DNA of 64,000 nucleotides from Streptomyces puniciscabiei (GCF_006715785.1 NZ_VFNX01000001.1:6118001-6182000); one strand, 5' to 3'. Positions 53,324 to 61,367 are shown, counted from the first letter of the stretch. Notes: generated from the sequence alone by a model not told the origin. A program made the numbers and translations.

Positions 53324-53361
53324 TGATACGGCTGTATCAAGTTAATGATACGGTCGTACCA
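53324..53361. promoter_or_regulatory. Paired TetR operators TGATAC-N4-GTATCA
   Basis: Perfect copy TGATACGGCTGTATCA (53324-53339) and imperfect copy TGATACGGTCGTACCA (53346-53361), 22 bases apart, that is two helical turns. They lie between the divergent tetR and hydrolase genes. Confidence 0.8.
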
Positions 53362-53393
53362 CGATCGAGTTGTCGCCTCTGGAGGTGCCTGCC

Positions 53394-54311
53394 GTGTCCG
53401 AGACCACGACCCACGAACGGGTCCGCCCCGACGTAGGGCGGTATGTGAGCGACGCCCTTCGCGAGCGCTACTTCTCCGCGTGCGAAGCCGTGTACGCCAT
53501 GGGTGCGTCGGCTGTCGCGGAGGAAGACGTGGAGACCAGCTTCGGGACGACGCACGTCTACCGGTACGGCCCCGACGACCCGGCCGGCGTCTCCCGCACC
53601 CCGGTGGTCCTGGTACATGGAGCGGGCAGCTGCTCCGCGATGTGGTACCCGAACACCAAGGCGCTCAGCGCCGAGCGCCCCGTCTACGCGATCGACACAC
53701 CAGGCGACCCCGGCCGCAGTGTTCAGCGTGAACCCATTCACCAGCCCGAACGTGCCGCCCAGTGGCTGGACGAGACACTCGCCGGACTCGGCCTCGACCG
53801 CGTCCACCTGGTTGGTTCCTCCTATGGAGGATGGCTCGTTCTGAACCAGGCACACCGCAGGCCCGCACGCCTCGCCTCGGCCACCCTGCTCGACCCAGGC
53901 GGCCTCGAGAAGGTCGGCCTGCGTTTCTTCGTCTGGATTTTCGTCAGCCTCTTCGCGACCTTCGCGCCCAAGGGACTGCGCCCTCGACTGGCGGCCTGGC
54001 TGGAGCAGCCGGTCCTCGTCGTGCCCCAGTTGCGCGCGATGATCAGGGCAGGCGTCCGCGCTTACCGCATTCGCCGCCCGGCTCCGCTGCCCCTGACCGA
54101 AGAGGAACTGTCCACTATTCGCACCCCGCTCTATCTGGTGCTCGGCAAGCGAAGCCTCCTTGTGCATCCGGCGCGGCAAGTGGAGCGTGTTCCGCGGCTG
54201 ATACGGGGCGCCCGGGCCGAGATCGTCTCGAACACCGGTCACGGACCGCAGATCGACCATGCGGACGAGGTCAACCGCCGGATGTTGGATTTCATGGACT
54301 CGATCGGCTGA
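53394..54311 (+). CDS. Alpha/beta-fold hydrolase
   Basis: 305 residues. Oxyanion-hole motif VLVHGAGSCSAMWYPN, nucleophile Ser143 in GSSYGG, a downstream acid region near LYLVLGKRSLLVHPARQVERV, and His in SNTGHGPQID. Cap-domain helices (LRFFVWIFVSLFATFAPKGLRPRLAAWL) are hydrophobic, so a lipophilic ester is a fair guess. Start GTG 53394 with GGAGGTGC. Regulated by the divergent TetR. Confidence 0.88.
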   Translation: MSETTTHERVRPDVGRYVSDALRERYFSACEAVYAMGASAVAEEDVETSFGTTHVYRYGPDDPAGVSRTPVVLVHGAGSCSAMWYPNTKALSAERPVYAIDTPGDPGRSVQREPIHQPERAAQWLDETLAGLGLDRVHLVGSSYGGWLVLNQAHRRPARLASATLLDPGGLEKVGLRFFVWIFVSLFATFAPKGLRPRLAAWLEQPVLVVPQLRAMIRAGVRAYRIRRPAPLPLTEEELSTIRTPLYLVLGKRSLLVHPARQVERVPRLIRGARAEIVSNTGHGPQIDHADEVNRRMLDFMDSIG

Positions 54312-54374
54312 CGGGTGCGGACCCGGGCGGGTCTCGGCCGCGATCTCGGGTCCAGTGACCGTCTCCCGTCAAAG

Positions 54375-54422
54375 GGTTGTGAGCGCGGCTTGACCTGGGT
54401 CATCAAGCCGCGTTTACGGACT
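54375..54422. repeat. 48-base repeat, left copy, with internal hairpin
   Basis: Begins GGGTTGTGAGCG and ends GTTTACGGAC. GCGGCTTGA and TCAAGCCGC inside it form a 9-pair stem. It matches the copy at 55220-55267 at 44 of 48 positions, in the same orientation. Confidence 0.75.
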
Positions 54423-54482
54423 CCAGGGACGCGTTGCTGCCTCCCGGTCTGTATCAACGCTGTTGGGTGAATCCGCCGGAGT

Positions 54483-55127
54483 ATGGATCATGGCTGCGTG
54501 ACGAAGTGGACGAAGAGCGAACCTCCGGTCGAGCAGCCAGGTCCCGAGCCGGAGTTTTCCCCGTACCAGCACGCGATGCGGCAAAGGCTCCTCGCGGCCC
54601 CGGTAGTGCCGGCGCCCGAGCCCTGGCAGCGCATCGCTTACGTCCCGGTCGGCGGACTTCTCGGTATCGGCTTCGCCTCGCACCCCGGCACCGGCCAGGA
54701 CCTGGTGATGGTCGTCTCGCACGACGGTCATGGTCTCTTCGACGCCGCCACGGGAGAGAAGATCGCGCGGGATCGTGACCCGGACGCCGAGGACGGCAAC
54801 CGTGATGCGGATCCCGCTCTGTGGTGTCCTGGGTTGGGACCGGTCGCCGGAAGCAGAGTGCGCATCGCCGGGCTTTTCGGAGGAGGGTTGCACACCACCA
54901 GCGGAGACGGTTGGAAGCTGGAGGTCGTCGCCCCGGCCTGGCCGAACGAGCGTGTCCTGCTCTCCCGCGACGGCGGTTTGCCCCACTCCGGTCCGCACGG
55001 GGAACGCTGGTGGCACATCTTCCACTCCAACTACTCCGAGCTCCGTGCCGCCGGATTCTCGCCCTCCGGGCAGACCCTCGCCGTGGCGACGAGCAGCGAT
55101 CTGTCCCTGTGGACGGCAGTCTGCTGA
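54483..55127 (+). CDS. Hypothetical protein inside a repeat-flanked cassette
   Basis: 214 residues. Not recognised. The middle reads like two or three blades of a beta-propeller: RIAYVPVGGLLGIGFASHPGTGQDLVMVVSHDGHGLFDAATGEKIARD, then GDGWKLEVVAPAWPNERVLLSRDGG and ELRAAGFSPSGQTLAVATSSDLSLWTAVC, the last close to a WD-type repeat. No signal peptide. Start ATG 54483, or GTG 54498. The gene is enclosed by the two 48-base repeats (54375 and 55220). Confidence 0.6.
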   Translation: MDHGCVTKWTKSEPPVEQPGPEPEFSPYQHAMRQRLLAAPVVPAPEPWQRIAYVPVGGLLGIGFASHPGTGQDLVMVVSHDGHGLFDAATGEKIARDRDPDAEDGNRDADPALWCPGLGPVAGSRVRIAGLFGGGLHTTSGDGWKLEVVAPAWPNERVLLSRDGGLPHSGPHGERWWHIFHSNYSELRAAGFSPSGQTLAVATSSDLSLWTAVC

Positions 55128-55219
55128 TTCTCGCCGACCATCGGGTGCGGGCCATGACGTTCCAGGTACGGCCCGTTGCGGTGGTCTGCGGCCGGTCATG
55201 AGTGTCCAGCTCCGCAATG

Positions 55220-55267
55220 GGGTTGTGAGCGCGGCTTGACGTGGGTCACCAAGCCGCGTTCACAGAC
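55220..55267. repeat. 48-base repeat, right copy, with internal hairpin
   Basis: Direct repeat of 54375-54422 with four differences (begins GGGTTGTGAGCG, ends GTTCACAGAC). The internal GCGGCTTG/CAAGCCGC stem is kept. Confidence 0.75.
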
Positions 55268-55269
55268 CC

Positions 55270-55482
55270 TTGCCCTACCGGTCGTTGCAGCTCGGCCTCG
55301 CCGGGGAGGCGGCGGCGCGGTATGCCGACGAGTGGGTCGTGGGCATCGAGGACGTGACGCCGCCGGCCTCCGAGGTGCACGGCCTGGTGCGGGCCGGTGA
55401 ACTGGCGGGGGCGACAGGGCTGTTGCCCGAGGAACGGCCGTATCCGGTGGCGGACGGGGTGCTCGCGCATCTGCGGGCGTAG
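55270..55482 (+). pseudogene. C-terminal gene fragment abutting the right 48-base repeat
   Basis: About 70 codons with normal Streptomyces codon use (YRSLQLGLAGEAAARYADEWVVGIEDVTPP..., ending VADGVLAHLRA), open from just after the repeat, with no ATG/GTG start or ribosome-binding site; only TTG 55270. It looks like the tail of a gene whose front was lost when the repeat or cassette arrived. The parent family is not recognised. Confidence 0.4.
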
Positions 55483-55509
55483 GCCGGTGGCGGCGGGGCA
55501 CCATCCGGG

Positions 55510-55689
55510 TCAGGCGGCCTCGATGACCTCACCGCGAACCGCCTCGGCCCACTCGACCACCAGCAGCTCGTACTCGACGCGCTCCTGGGCCGACAGGGTG
55601 GCGCCCGCACGCAGCCACAGCGCCCGGATCTGCTCGTTCACCTCGGCGGCAGACCGCACGGAACCAGAGGGCGGGACATCGGGGGACAT
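55510..55689 (-). CDS. Small conserved actinobacterial protein, leaderless
   Basis: 59 residues: MSPDVPPSGSVRSAAEVNEQIRALWLRAG, then TLSAQERVEYELLVVEWAEAVRGEVIEAA. Entirely helical by eye; the pattern AAEVNEQIRALWLR is one I have seen in short Streptomyces hypothetical proteins. ATG 55689 has TAGGCT six bases upstream and no Shine-Dalgarno, so the mRNA is probably leaderless; GTG 55695 is the alternative. Function unknown. Confidence 0.65.
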   Translation of the reverse strand: MSPDVPPSGSVRSAAEVNEQIRALWLRAGATLSAQERVEYELLVVEWAEAVRGEVIEAA

Positions 55690-55802
55690 GGGCACAGCCT
55701 AGGGCCAAGCACTGACACTGCGCTACCGCCCGGCTACACAGAGGGGGTGCGGTTGGTCACCGTCGCTGTCGCCGGCCGTCAGGTCGTCAGGTCGTCGGGT
55801 CG

Positions 55803-56342
55803 TCAGTCGATCCAGACCACCACGCACATGCCCTGCCGGTCCGCCTCACGGAAGAAGGCGCGGGTGGCGGCGAAGTGCCCGGCCAGGTAGGCCCGTACGT
55901 CACCGCTGAAGCCGGGGAATCCGCAGGCCGTGGCGGCCGCGGATGGCGTCGTGGGCAGCCGGGCGAGGACGCCGTCCAGGTCGAGTCGGTTCAGGGCACG
56001 GGAGATGTCCGAAACAGCGGCTACGGACAGCAGCCGGGGCGGACCGCCGAATCCGTCGTGTACGTCGGGGTGGTCGAGGAAGCCCACGTCCCCGCCGGCG
56101 TCCCCGCCCCCGCCCCCGCCCGCGTCGCCGCCGGTCACCCGGTCGAGCAGGCGGGCCGCGGCAGGGTCGGCGCCCAGGCCACGGCAGAACCGCAGCAGTC
56201 CCCACAGCGCCCAGTCCGTGTCCAGGGTGCCGCTCTCCGGCGGGTCCCAGCCCGGCGCGGCGTCGGGGGAGTCGAGCGAGGATGCCCGGCACCGCTCCAG
56301 ATACTCGGGAGTGACGCGGGCGAACCGCTGGGTGAGGGCCAT
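55803..56342 (-). CDS. DUF1877 family protein
   Basis: 179 residues. Starts ALTQRFARVTPEYLERCRAS and has LDTDWALWGLLRFCRGLG, DRVTGGD, RLLSVAAVSDISRALNRLDLDGVLARL and a C-terminal FREADRQGMCVVVWID, the order seen in DUF1877 (YfbM-like) proteins. A run of Gly codons (residues about 95-105) is a local expansion in a surface loop. Function unknown. Start ATG 56342 with GGAGAG. Confidence 0.82.
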   Translation of the reverse strand: MALTQRFARVTPEYLERCRASSLDSPDAAPGWDPPESGTLDTDWALWGLLRFCRGLGADPAAARLLDRVTGGDAGGGGGGDAGGDVGFLDHPDVHDGFGGPPRLLSVAAVSDISRALNRLDLDGVLARLPTTPSAAATACGFPGFSGDVRAYLAGHFAATRAFFREADRQGMCVVVWID

Positions 56343-56519
56343 GGACGTCTCTCCGGCCGGACCGTGCCGCGCTCGGTCGCCGAACTGCGCCGCGTGCGGG
56401 CCCAAGGCGCCTGCCTGGACAAGCGCGACGGTAAAAAGTGATCAAACGACGAGAGCAGCGTAGTCGGCCGGAGTCACTGCGCCGAATCGGCGGTCGAACG
56501 GTTCAGCCGCTCCCTGGTG

Positions 56520-56570
56520 TTGACCGGTCCCGGCGCCTCCGCTTACGTTGCAGCGCAGGAGAAAGCGCTT
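56520..56570 (+). promoter_or_regulatory. Promoter and LacI-type operator of the Gfo/Idh-PmoA-cupin operon
   Basis: TTGACC (56520-56525), 17-base spacer, TTACGT (56543-56548); start near 56555. GAAAGCGCTT (56561-56570), with the palindrome AAGCGCTT, is just downstream of +1. It resembles operators of LacI-family sugar repressors. Confidence 0.6.
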
Positions 56571-56636
56571 GCTGAACATGCTCGCCGCATCGTCGGCCCG
56601 CGCGCCCGCCGTACCGGAGGAGTGCTGAACCCGCCC

Positions 56637-57818
56637 ATGCCGCCCTCTCCCCTCCCGCCCAGGCCCGACCGCTCCCGTCCGCCGACCCGGTTCACCGGCC
56701 GCCGTATCCGTGCCGTCGTCATCGGCACCGGCGCCATCGGGCGCGGCTCCCATCTGCCGGCGCTGGCCCAGCTCGCGCGGGAGGGGGAGGTAGAGGTCGT
56801 GGCCGCCGTCGACATCGACCAGGGCGCCGTCGAGGCCTTCTGCGCCGAGGGCGGCATCCCGCACGCCTACACCGACCTCGACCGGATGCTGGCCGAGCAG
56901 CGGCCCGACCTGGTCAGCATCTGCACCCCGCCGACCCTGCACCGCGCGCAGACGCTGGCCGCGCTGCGCGCCGGGGCCTGGGTGTGGTGCGAGAAGCCGC
57001 CGGTGCCCTCGCTCGCCGACTTCGACGCGATCGAGGCGGCGGAGGGCGCGGACGGCGGGCCGTACGCGGCGATCGTCTTCCAGCACCGGTTCGGCTCGGG
57101 ATCCCGGCATGTGCGCCGGCTGCTCGCCGAAGGGGCCCTCGGGCGGCCCCTGGTGGCGCACTGCCAGACCACCTGGTACCGGGACACCGCCTACTACGCC
57201 GTGCCCTGGCGGGGCCGCTGGCACACCGAGGGCGGCGGCCCGGCCATGGGGCACGGCATCCACCAGATGGACCTGCTGCTGGATCTGCTCGGCCCGTGGA
57301 GCGAGGTGCGGGCCATGGCTGGGCGGCTGGTGCACGACGTCGAGACCGAGGACGTCTCCACCGCGCTGGTCCGCTTCGCGAGCGGGGCCCTCGCGACCGT
57401 CGTCAACAGCGTGCTGAGCCCCGACGAGGTCAGCCGCATCCGCATCGACTGCGAGCGCGCGACCGTCGAGCTGACCCACCTGTACGGGCACGCCAACGAC
57501 GACTGGCGCATCACCCCGGCCCCCGACGTACCCGCCGAACTGGCCGAGCGCTGGCGGGACTTCGGCCCGGACGTGCCCAGCTCCCACCTGGCCCAGCTGC
57601 GCGAGCTGGTCGCGAGCATGCGCGCGGGTGAGCGGCCGCGCAGCAGCGGCGCGGACGGGCGGACGAGCCTGGAGCTGATCACGGCCCTGTACAAGTCGGC
57701 GTTCACCGACACGACCGTCCGCGCCGGCGGCATCGGGCCCGGCGACCCCTACTACGCCGCCCTGCACGGCGGCGCCCCCGGCTGGGCGCCGGTGACCGCC
57801 GACGAGGTCCCGGCATGA
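56637..57818 (+). CDS. Gfo/Idh/MocA-family oxidoreductase
   Basis: About 393 residues. Rossmann motif RIRAVVIGTGAIGRGSHLPALAQLA, then SICTPPTLHRAQTLAALRAGAWVWCEKPPVPSLADFDAI with the EKP motif, and WHTEGGGPAMGHGIHQMDLLLDLLGPWSEV with the catalytic H-x3-D. NAD(P)-dependent oxidation or reduction of a sugar is expected. The start is uncertain: ATG 56637 or GTG 56622; the transcript start near 56555 excludes earlier ones. Stop overlaps the next gene (ATGA). Confidence 0.87.
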   Translation: MPPSPLPPRPDRSRPPTRFTGRRIRAVVIGTGAIGRGSHLPALAQLAREGEVEVVAAVDIDQGAVEAFCAEGGIPHAYTDLDRMLAEQRPDLVSICTPPTLHRAQTLAALRAGAWVWCEKPPVPSLADFDAIEAAEGADGGPYAAIVFQHRFGSGSRHVRRLLAEGALGRPLVAHCQTTWYRDTAYYAVPWRGRWHTEGGGPAMGHGIHQMDLLLDLLGPWSEVRAMAGRLVHDVETEDVSTALVRFASGALATVVNSVLSPDEVSRIRIDCERATVELTHLYGHANDDWRITPAPDVPAELAERWRDFGPDVPSSHLAQLRELVASMRAGERPRSSGADGRTSLELITALYKSAFTDTTVRAGGIGPGDPYYAALHGGAPGWAPVTADEVPA

Positions 57819-58744
57819 CCGGCGTACCGCGGGTGGTCCACGCGCACGGCGACCGGATCACCGTCTCCGAAACGGCCACGGGCGTCGACCTGTTCGCCTA
57901 CGTCTACCGCGCCGAAGCCGCCTGGGAGGCGCCCCGCCCCTACCTGCACCCGGTCCGCACCCTCACCGGCGCCGTCGTCACCGACCACCGCCCGAACGAC
58001 CATCGCTGGCACAAGGGCCTGTCCCTGACCGCCTCGCACCTGTCCGGGGCGAATCTGTGGGGCGGCAACACCTATGTGCACGGGCAGGGATACCTCGAAC
58101 TGCCCGAACGGGTGGGTTCGATGCGCCACGCCGGCTTCGACGAGGTCTCGGCGGCCGACGGCCGGGCGGTGATCGCCGAGCGGCTGACCTGGCATCCGTA
58201 CGACGGCGAGCTGTGGGCGGAGGAGGAGCGGCGGATCGAGGTCCATGACATCGACCACGACTCCGGCTCCTGGGCGCTCACCTGGACCAGCGCGATCACC
58301 AACCGGCGCGCCGAGCCGCTGCGCTTCGGCAGCCCCACCACCGCCGGGCGCGAACTGGCGGGCTACACGGGCCTGTTCTGGCGGGGTCCGCGCGCCTTCC
58401 GGGAGGGGCGGATCATCGGCCCGGAGGGGGAGGGCCCCGCACTGATGGGCACCCAGGCGCCCTGGCTCGCCTACTCCGGCGAACACGACGGGATCGACGG
58501 CCACGCCACCCTCGTCTTCGCGCACGCCCCGGAGAACGACCACTCCGGCGCGGGCGGAACCCACCCCGCCCACTGGTTCGTCCGCAACGACCCCTTCGCC
58601 GCCGTCGCCCCCTCCTGGTCCTTCTTCGAGGAGCTGGAGCTCGCCCCCGGCGACGCGCTCCGCCGCCGCTACCGGGTCGTCGTGGCGGACGGTGCCTGGC
58701 AGCGGGCGCACGTCGTCACGTACCTGGAGGCACATCCGTGGTGA
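57815..58744 (+). CDS. PmoA-like (DUF6807) protein
   Basis: 309 residues, beta-sandwich. LHPVRTLTGAVVTDHRPNDHRWHKGLSLTASHLSGANLWGGNTYVHG holds the conserved DHxxHxG-like site, and FGSPTTAGRELAGYTGLFWRGPRAF is a second family motif. Annotated in databases as PmoA after a spurious link to methane oxygenase; found in sugar operons with Gfo/Idh genes, as here. Its exact activity is unknown to me. ATG 57815 overlaps the upstream stop. Confidence 0.82.
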   Translation: MTGVPRVVHAHGDRITVSETATGVDLFAYVYRAEAAWEAPRPYLHPVRTLTGAVVTDHRPNDHRWHKGLSLTASHLSGANLWGGNTYVHGQGYLELPERVGSMRHAGFDEVSAADGRAVIAERLTWHPYDGELWAEEERRIEVHDIDHDSGSWALTWTSAITNRRAEPLRFGSPTTAGRELAGYTGLFWRGPRAFREGRIIGPEGEGPALMGTQAPWLAYSGEHDGIDGHATLVFAHAPENDHSGAGGTHPAHWFVRNDPFAAVAPSWSFFEELELAPGDALRRRYRVVVADGAWQRAHVVTYLEAHPW

Positions 58745-59466
58745 GCTCCGGGAAGCACACGTTCACCGGTCTGCCGGGCGGGATCGCCGTGTCCCGGCTG
58801 TGCGTGTACGACTGGCCCGCCGCCGACGGGGCGCGTGGCGGAACTCCCCATATGCACCTGGCCTGTTCGGAGGCGTACGTCGTCACCGGCGGCCGGGGCG
58901 CCGTGCAGACGCTGACCACGTCCGGCTACGAGGTCACCCCGCTCGCGCCCGGCACGGTCGCCTGGTTCACGCCGGGCACCATCCACCGGCTGGTCAACGA
59001 CGGCGATCTGCGCATCACCGTCCTCATGCAGAACAGCGGGCTGCCGGAGGCCGGGGACGCGGTGCTCACGCTCCCACCGGAGTACCTGGCCGATCCGGAG
59101 GCGTACGCCGCCGCGACCACGATCCCGGCGGACGCGCCGGAGGCGGAGCGGGAGCGGGCCGCTCGCGCTCGGCGTGACCTGGCTCTGGAGGGTTACCGGT
59201 CGCTGCGCGAGGCTTCGGGGCCGGAAGCGCTGGCCGCCTTCCACCGGGCCGCCGTTGCGCTCGTCCGGCCCCGGGTCGCCGAGTGGCGGCGGCGTTGGCG
59301 GAGCGGTGCGCTGGCTGCGTCGGATGCGACAGGCCGGCATCTGGATCAACTGGCGGCGGGCGACGCCGCCCACCTTGCCGAGGCGGTTGTACAGGCGGAA
59401 TTTCCCTTTGAGCAGGGGCGATGGGGGATGTGCGGACGGCTTGACGTCTACGGTACGCCGCTGTAG
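58738..59466 (+). CDS. Cupin-domain protein
   Basis: 242 residues. Cupin motif 1: GGTPHMHLACSEAYVVTGGRGAVQTL; motif 2: PGTVAWFTPGTIHRLVNDGDLRITVLMQNSG, with the metal ligands HxH...E and H. The C-terminal half is helical and charged. Metal-dependent sugar isomerase or binding protein is a reasonable guess from the operon. GTG 58738 or GTG 58741 (GTGA overlap with the PmoA-like gene) with GGAGG upstream. Last gene of the operon; a dispersed repeat supplies the terminator. Confidence 0.82.
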   Translation: MVSSGKHTFTGLPGGIAVSRLCVYDWPAADGARGGTPHMHLACSEAYVVTGGRGAVQTLTTSGYEVTPLAPGTVAWFTPGTIHRLVNDGDLRITVLMQNSGLPEAGDAVLTLPPEYLADPEAYAAATTIPADAPEAERERAARARRDLALEGYRSLREASGPEALAAFHRAAVALVRPRVAEWRRRWRSGALAASDATGRHLDQLAAGDAAHLAEAVVQAEFPFEQGRWGMCGRLDVYGTPL

Positions 59467-59489
59467 GCGCCGCACTGGGCCGTCGAGCG

Positions 59490-59569
59490 GCTGCCGGTCC
59501 GTTGTGGCTGGTCGCGTGCACGCGGCGGAGCCGCATATCGATACAGCCCCGCGCCCCTTCCGGGGCGCT
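59490..59569. repeat. Dispersed intergenic repeat with terminator hairpin (copy 2, inverted)
   Basis: Reverse complement of the element at 45713-45790: GGCTGGTCGCG, GGCGGAGCCGCATATCGA, then CCCCGCGCCCCTTCCGGGGCGC, whose hairpin GCGCCCC-TTCC-GGGGCGC closes the element. It lies between the convergent cupin and HxlR genes. Confidence 0.75.
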
Positions 59570-60048
59570 TACGCCGCTGTCGGTCCGGTCAGAGTCCACC
59601 CCGGCGCCTGCGGATGCGCCGTGAGGTCCTCGTGGCGGACCTCCTCCCCGCAGGCGCGGCAGGTGACGACCGGGACCAGTTCGTTTCCGCAGACGTGCTC
59701 GACGGCCATGGGCAGGTCGGCGCCCTTGCGGATGTGGCGGTCGCCCCACTCCTTGAGGGTCATGAGGACCGGCTCCAGTTCGAGGCCCGCCTGGGTGGGC
59801 CGGTACTCGAAGCGCTGCGGGCGCTCGCTGTAGACCCGCTTGGTGAGGATCCCGGCGTCCACGAGCCGGCGCAGCCGGGTGGCCAGGATGTCGCGGGGGG
59901 CGCCGATGTTGCGCACGAGCTGGTCGAAGCGGCCGTTGCCCAGGCACACCTCGCGCAGGACGAGCAGGGAGTACTTCTCGCCGACCAGCGCGAGCGCGTC
60001 GGCGATGGAGCAGGGGCGCGGGTCGTGGGCGGTCTTTCGTGCGGCCAT
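59569..60048 (-). CDS. HxlR-family transcriptional regulator
   Basis: 159 residues. CSIADALALVGEKYSLLVLREVCLGNGRFDQLVRNIGAPRDILATRLRRLVDAGILTKRVYSERPQRFEYRPTQAG is the HxlR winged helix; the Cys in PCSIADAL is the redox Cys position of HypR/QorR-type members. A C-terminal zinc-knuckle-like C-x2-C (TCRACGEEV) is an extra. Start ATG 60048. Divergent from the thiolase gene; two GGGTTTG-N5-CC repeats in the gap are likely operators. Confidence 0.88.
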   Translation of the reverse strand: MAARKTAHDPRPCSIADALALVGEKYSLLVLREVCLGNGRFDQLVRNIGAPRDILATRLRRLVDAGILTKRVYSERPQRFEYRPTQAGLELEPVLMTLKEWGDRHIRKGADLPMAVEHVCGNELVPVVTCRACGEEVRHEDLTAHPQAPGWTLTGPTAA

Positions 60049-60066
60049 GAGGGCCAGTCTAGAGGA

Positions 60067-60114
60067 GGGTTTGTTTTTCCAACCCGTCAAGCTATGGTGG
60101 GTTTGGATTTCCTA
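60067..60114. promoter_or_regulatory. Putative HxlR operators: two direct repeats 32 bases apart
   Basis: GGGTTTGTTTTTCCAA (60067-60082) and GGGTTTGGATTTCCTA (60099-60114), starting three helical turns apart. The first copy also lies in an inverted repeat GGGTT-N9-AACCC (60067-60085). Placed between HxlR and the thiolase. Confidence 0.65.
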
Positions 60115-60185
60115 CTCACTGGTAGCTGTCGCAGCCCGCCGCCCGGCTCGCTGCGGACAGCCAGGCGGCCAAGGAGGCCCGCGCC

Positions 60186-61364
60186 ATGCGCGACGCAGTG
60201 ATCGTCGAAGCCGTACGCACCCCCATCGGCAAGGGCAAGCCGAACGGCTCCCTCGCCCATGTCCACCCCGTGCAGCTGCTTGCCCACACCCTGCGCACCC
60301 TGGTCGAGCGTTCCGGCGTCGACCCGGCGCTGATCGACGACGTCATCGGTGGCACCGTCGACCAGGTCGGCGAGCAGGCCATGAACACGACCCGGTACGC
60401 GGTCCTCGCCGCCGGCTTCCCGGAGACGGTGCCGGCGACCACGGTGGACCGGCAGTGCGGCTCCTCCCAGCAGGCCGTCCACTTCGCCGCGCAGGGCGTC
60501 ATGTCCGGGGCGTACGACCTCGTCGTCGCCTGCGGTGTGGAGTCGATGAGCCGGGTGCCGATGTGGTCCAACGTGCCCGCAGGAAAGGACCCCTTCGGTC
60601 CCGGCGTCGCCGAGCGCTACCCCGAGGGCCTGGTCCCGCAGGGCATCAGCGCGGAGCTGATCGCCGCCAAGTGGTCCCTCACGCGTACCCGGATGGACGA
60701 GTTCGCCGTCTCCTCGCACCACAAGGCCGCTGCGGCCTGGGACAAGGGCCTGTTCGACCCCGAGATCGCGCCGCTGGACGGCGTCGCCCGCGACGAGTGC
60801 GTCCGCCCCGGCAGCACCCCGGAGATCCTCGCCGGCCTGAAGCCCGCCTACTACGACCCCGCCTTCGCCGAGCGCTTCCCGCAGATCGAGTGGAACGTCA
60901 CCGCGGGCAACGCCAGCCCCATCAACGACGCCGCCTCCGCCGTCCTGATCACCTCCGGTGACACCGCGGCCCGCCTCGGCCTGCGCCCGCTCGCCCGCCT
61001 GCACAGCTTCGCCGTCACCGGCTCCGACCCGCTGCTCATGCTCACCGGAGTCATCCCGGCGACCGAGAAGGTGCTGCACCGGGCGGGACTGAAGCTGGCC
61101 GACATCGACCTCTTCGAGGTCAACGAGGCCTTCTCCAGCGTCGTACTGGCCTGGCAGCAGGAGACCGGCGCCGATCTGGCCAAGGTCAACGTGCACGGCG
61201 GCGCGATCGCCCTCGGCCACCCGCTCGGCGCCAGCGGCACCCGGCTGACCACCACCCTGGTCCACGCCATGCGCGAGCGCGGCGCCCGTTACGCCCTGCA
61301 GACCATGTGCGAGGCCGGCGGACTGGCCAACGCGATGATCCTCGAGGGCCTCCGACCGGAGTGA
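60186..61364 (+). CDS. Acetyl-CoA acetyltransferase (thiolase)
   Basis: 392 residues. Nucleophile Cys91 in DRQCGSSQQAVHFAAQGV, NEAFSSVVLAW, active-site His in GGAIALGHPLGASGTR, and second Cys in MCEAGGLANAMI: a complete thiolase active site. Could work in beta-oxidation or acetoacetyl-CoA metabolism; sequence alone does not settle which. Start ATG 60186. Under likely control of the divergent HxlR. Converges with the TVP38 gene, 3 bases apart. Confidence 0.92.
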   Translation: MRDAVIVEAVRTPIGKGKPNGSLAHVHPVQLLAHTLRTLVERSGVDPALIDDVIGGTVDQVGEQAMNTTRYAVLAAGFPETVPATTVDRQCGSSQQAVHFAAQGVMSGAYDLVVACGVESMSRVPMWSNVPAGKDPFGPGVAERYPEGLVPQGISAELIAAKWSLTRTRMDEFAVSSHHKAAAAWDKGLFDPEIAPLDGVARDECVRPGSTPEILAGLKPAYYDPAFAERFPQIEWNVTAGNASPINDAASAVLITSGDTAARLGLRPLARLHSFAVTGSDPLLMLTGVIPATEKVLHRAGLKLADIDLFEVNEAFSSVVLAWQQETGADLAKVNVHGGAIALGHPLGASGTRLTTTLVHAMRERGARYALQTMCEAGGLANAMILEGLRPE

Positions 61365-61367
61365 CCC

